In this document: in pieces, positions 63,081 to 64,000 of the stretch | Numbering within the stretch: position 1 is the stretch's first letter | How the letters are laid out: each line of letters begins with the position of its first letter | Assembly: GCA_013398015.1 (NCBI GenBank) | Contig: VZRR01010918.1 | Location: 62,001 to 126,000 of the forward strand | Direction: 5' to 3' | DNA length: 64,000 nucleotides | DNA from: Oreocharis arfaki | Lineage: Eukaryota > Chordata > Aves > Passeriformes > Paramythiidae | Notes under the pieces: model-generated | Databases searched by the model: none | What the model was told of the DNA's origin: nothing | The model's input: the letters and a program-made list of their open reading frames with translations, nothing else | Translations under genes and position numbers: made by a program

Positions 63081-63233
63081 TTAAAGTTCTTCTCGGCACA
63101 TTGGGAAGTTGACAAAGGTGAAGACATTGAACTCTATCATTATAGACAAACACAGGAAAACAGCATAAAGAAGCAACACGTAGATGCCTAATTTCCTGTC
63201 AAGCTTCCACTTATTTATATGGATTCCAAACAC
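63081..63233 (-). CDS. SLC24A4: SLC24A4 (NCKX4) last coding exon, C-terminal 50 residues
   Basis: The exon begins after a tttgcttgcag acceptor and encodes VFGIHINKWKLDRKLGIYVL, a final hydrophobic stretch LLYAVFLCLSIMIEFNVFTF and the C-terminus VNFPMCREEL, ending in TAA at 63081-63083. This is the C-terminal transmembrane helix and tail of a K+-dependent Na+/Ca2+ exchanger. The family moves Ca2+ and K+ out of the cell in exchange for Na+. NCKX3 and NCKX4 have similar tails; position next to RIN3 in the same orientation, as in mammals, favours SLC24A4. It starts in phase 0. The rest of the gene lies to the right of the window; I saw no second exon in 63234-64000. Confidence 0.92.
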   Translation of the reverse strand: MFGIHINKWKLDRKLGIYVLLLYAVFLCLSIMIEFNVFTFVNFPMCREEL

Positions 63234-64000
63234 CTGCAAGCAAACAGAGTGTCAGTTAATTAGGCTCTGAAGGAGACTTCTGGAAACAACCATTATAAGC
63301 TAAAAATGAGAATATTTTGAATTGGAGATCTTGTAGGAAGACAAAAATACATTCTCAGTATTTTATAGATCAGAAAGGCAACATATGTTGCTGACCCTGT
63401 TCTGACTCTCAGTGGTCCTACGACTGTTTTACAAAATATTTAATGAACTAAACTAAATTAATGTCCCTCCCTCCAAGTGTTCTCCTCCAGATCCCTTGTG
63501 TCCCAGTAGTACACCAGCACCTAATACCAATTCTTTCAACAGCTTCTGAAGTGGTGCTTTCCTTGCTGGTTTGCTGAACTCCAGAACTAAGGGGAGTTAT
63601 AAGTTACAGGCAGAAAAGCAATGAAGTCCTTATGAAGGTATCTATTTTCCACGGTGTTGAGTTCCTCTGAATTATTACTTATTTTCCTCAAAACTCCCCA
63701 TTGAGTTTGCTGAAAGCGTCTGTGCAAATCAGGGTACTCAGCAGAACAAATGAGCCTCAAACTCAGGTGATCTGGCTTCTGCTATGAAAAGACTCTTTTC
63801 AGAAAAGCATGAAGGGCTAGCACAGTAACACATCTGCATAATCCTCCCAATTTTTCCCAAAGTGCTGATTAACAATATGCATGCAGCAACACCAGATACA
63901 AATCTCCACAGAACGTCTGTGTTTCACAGGCACTGTGCAGTAGGGCAGGCTGGGGATAAGAAAAGGAAACAACACGCTCTCACACCGTATAGATCAGATA
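63234..64000 (-). other. SLC24A4: SLC24A4 last intron (partial)
   Basis: Ends in a gcttgcag acceptor at 63234. I found no further exon before the window ends. Confidence 0.8.

Overview
The window is vertebrate nuclear DNA, almost certainly from a bird and probably a passerine. The clues are several degraded CR1 retrotransposon fragments, one tRNA-derived SINE with a CR1-like tail of the type known from perching birds (TguSINE1-like), spliced genes with GT-AG introns, and the order of the two genes present. It contains no bacterial operons, CRISPR arrays or complete mobile elements. Nearly all open reading frames are chance frames in introns or shadows of exons.

Two genes are present, both on the minus strand and in head-to-tail order. 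At the right edge (63081-63233) is the last coding exon of SLC24A4 (NCKX4, a K+-dependent Na+/Ca2+ exchanger), with an inferred long 3' UTR running left to about 56.9 kb. To its left is RIN3, a Rab5-family guanine nucleotide exchange factor with an SH2 domain, proline-rich region, RH domain and VPS9 domain. Seven consecutive RIN3 coding exons can be placed: 52933-52979, 34094-34271, 30594-30708, 13885-13957, 10830-10921, 5499-6980 and 2749-3057. The splice phases agree at all six exon-exon junctions, and together they give 765 codons plus one base. The remaining exons, with the rest of the VPS9 domain including its catalytic region, lie left of position 1. SLC24A4 followed by RIN3 in the same orientation is also the human arrangement (14q32).

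Region by region: 1-2748 RIN3 intron 7 (partial); 2749-6980 two large exons carrying the proline-rich, RH and early VPS9 regions; 6981-34271 four small exons encoding the N-terminal SH2 region, separated by introns of about 3 to 17 kb; 34272-52932 intron 1 (18.7 kb); 52933 to about 53250 first coding exon, 5' UTR with a small upstream ORF, and a TATA-type promoter candidate; 53251-56880 intergenic with a small CpG-rich patch; 56880-63080 inferred SLC24A4 3' UTR; 63234-64000 last SLC24A4 intron (partial).

I found no convincing new gene or biological system. The observations most worth a second look are the TATA/ETS promoter with a strong-context upstream ORF in front of RIN3, the SINE, a foldback relic in the SLC24A4 3' UTR, a perfect 21-bp palindrome, and short perfect tandem duplications in introns.
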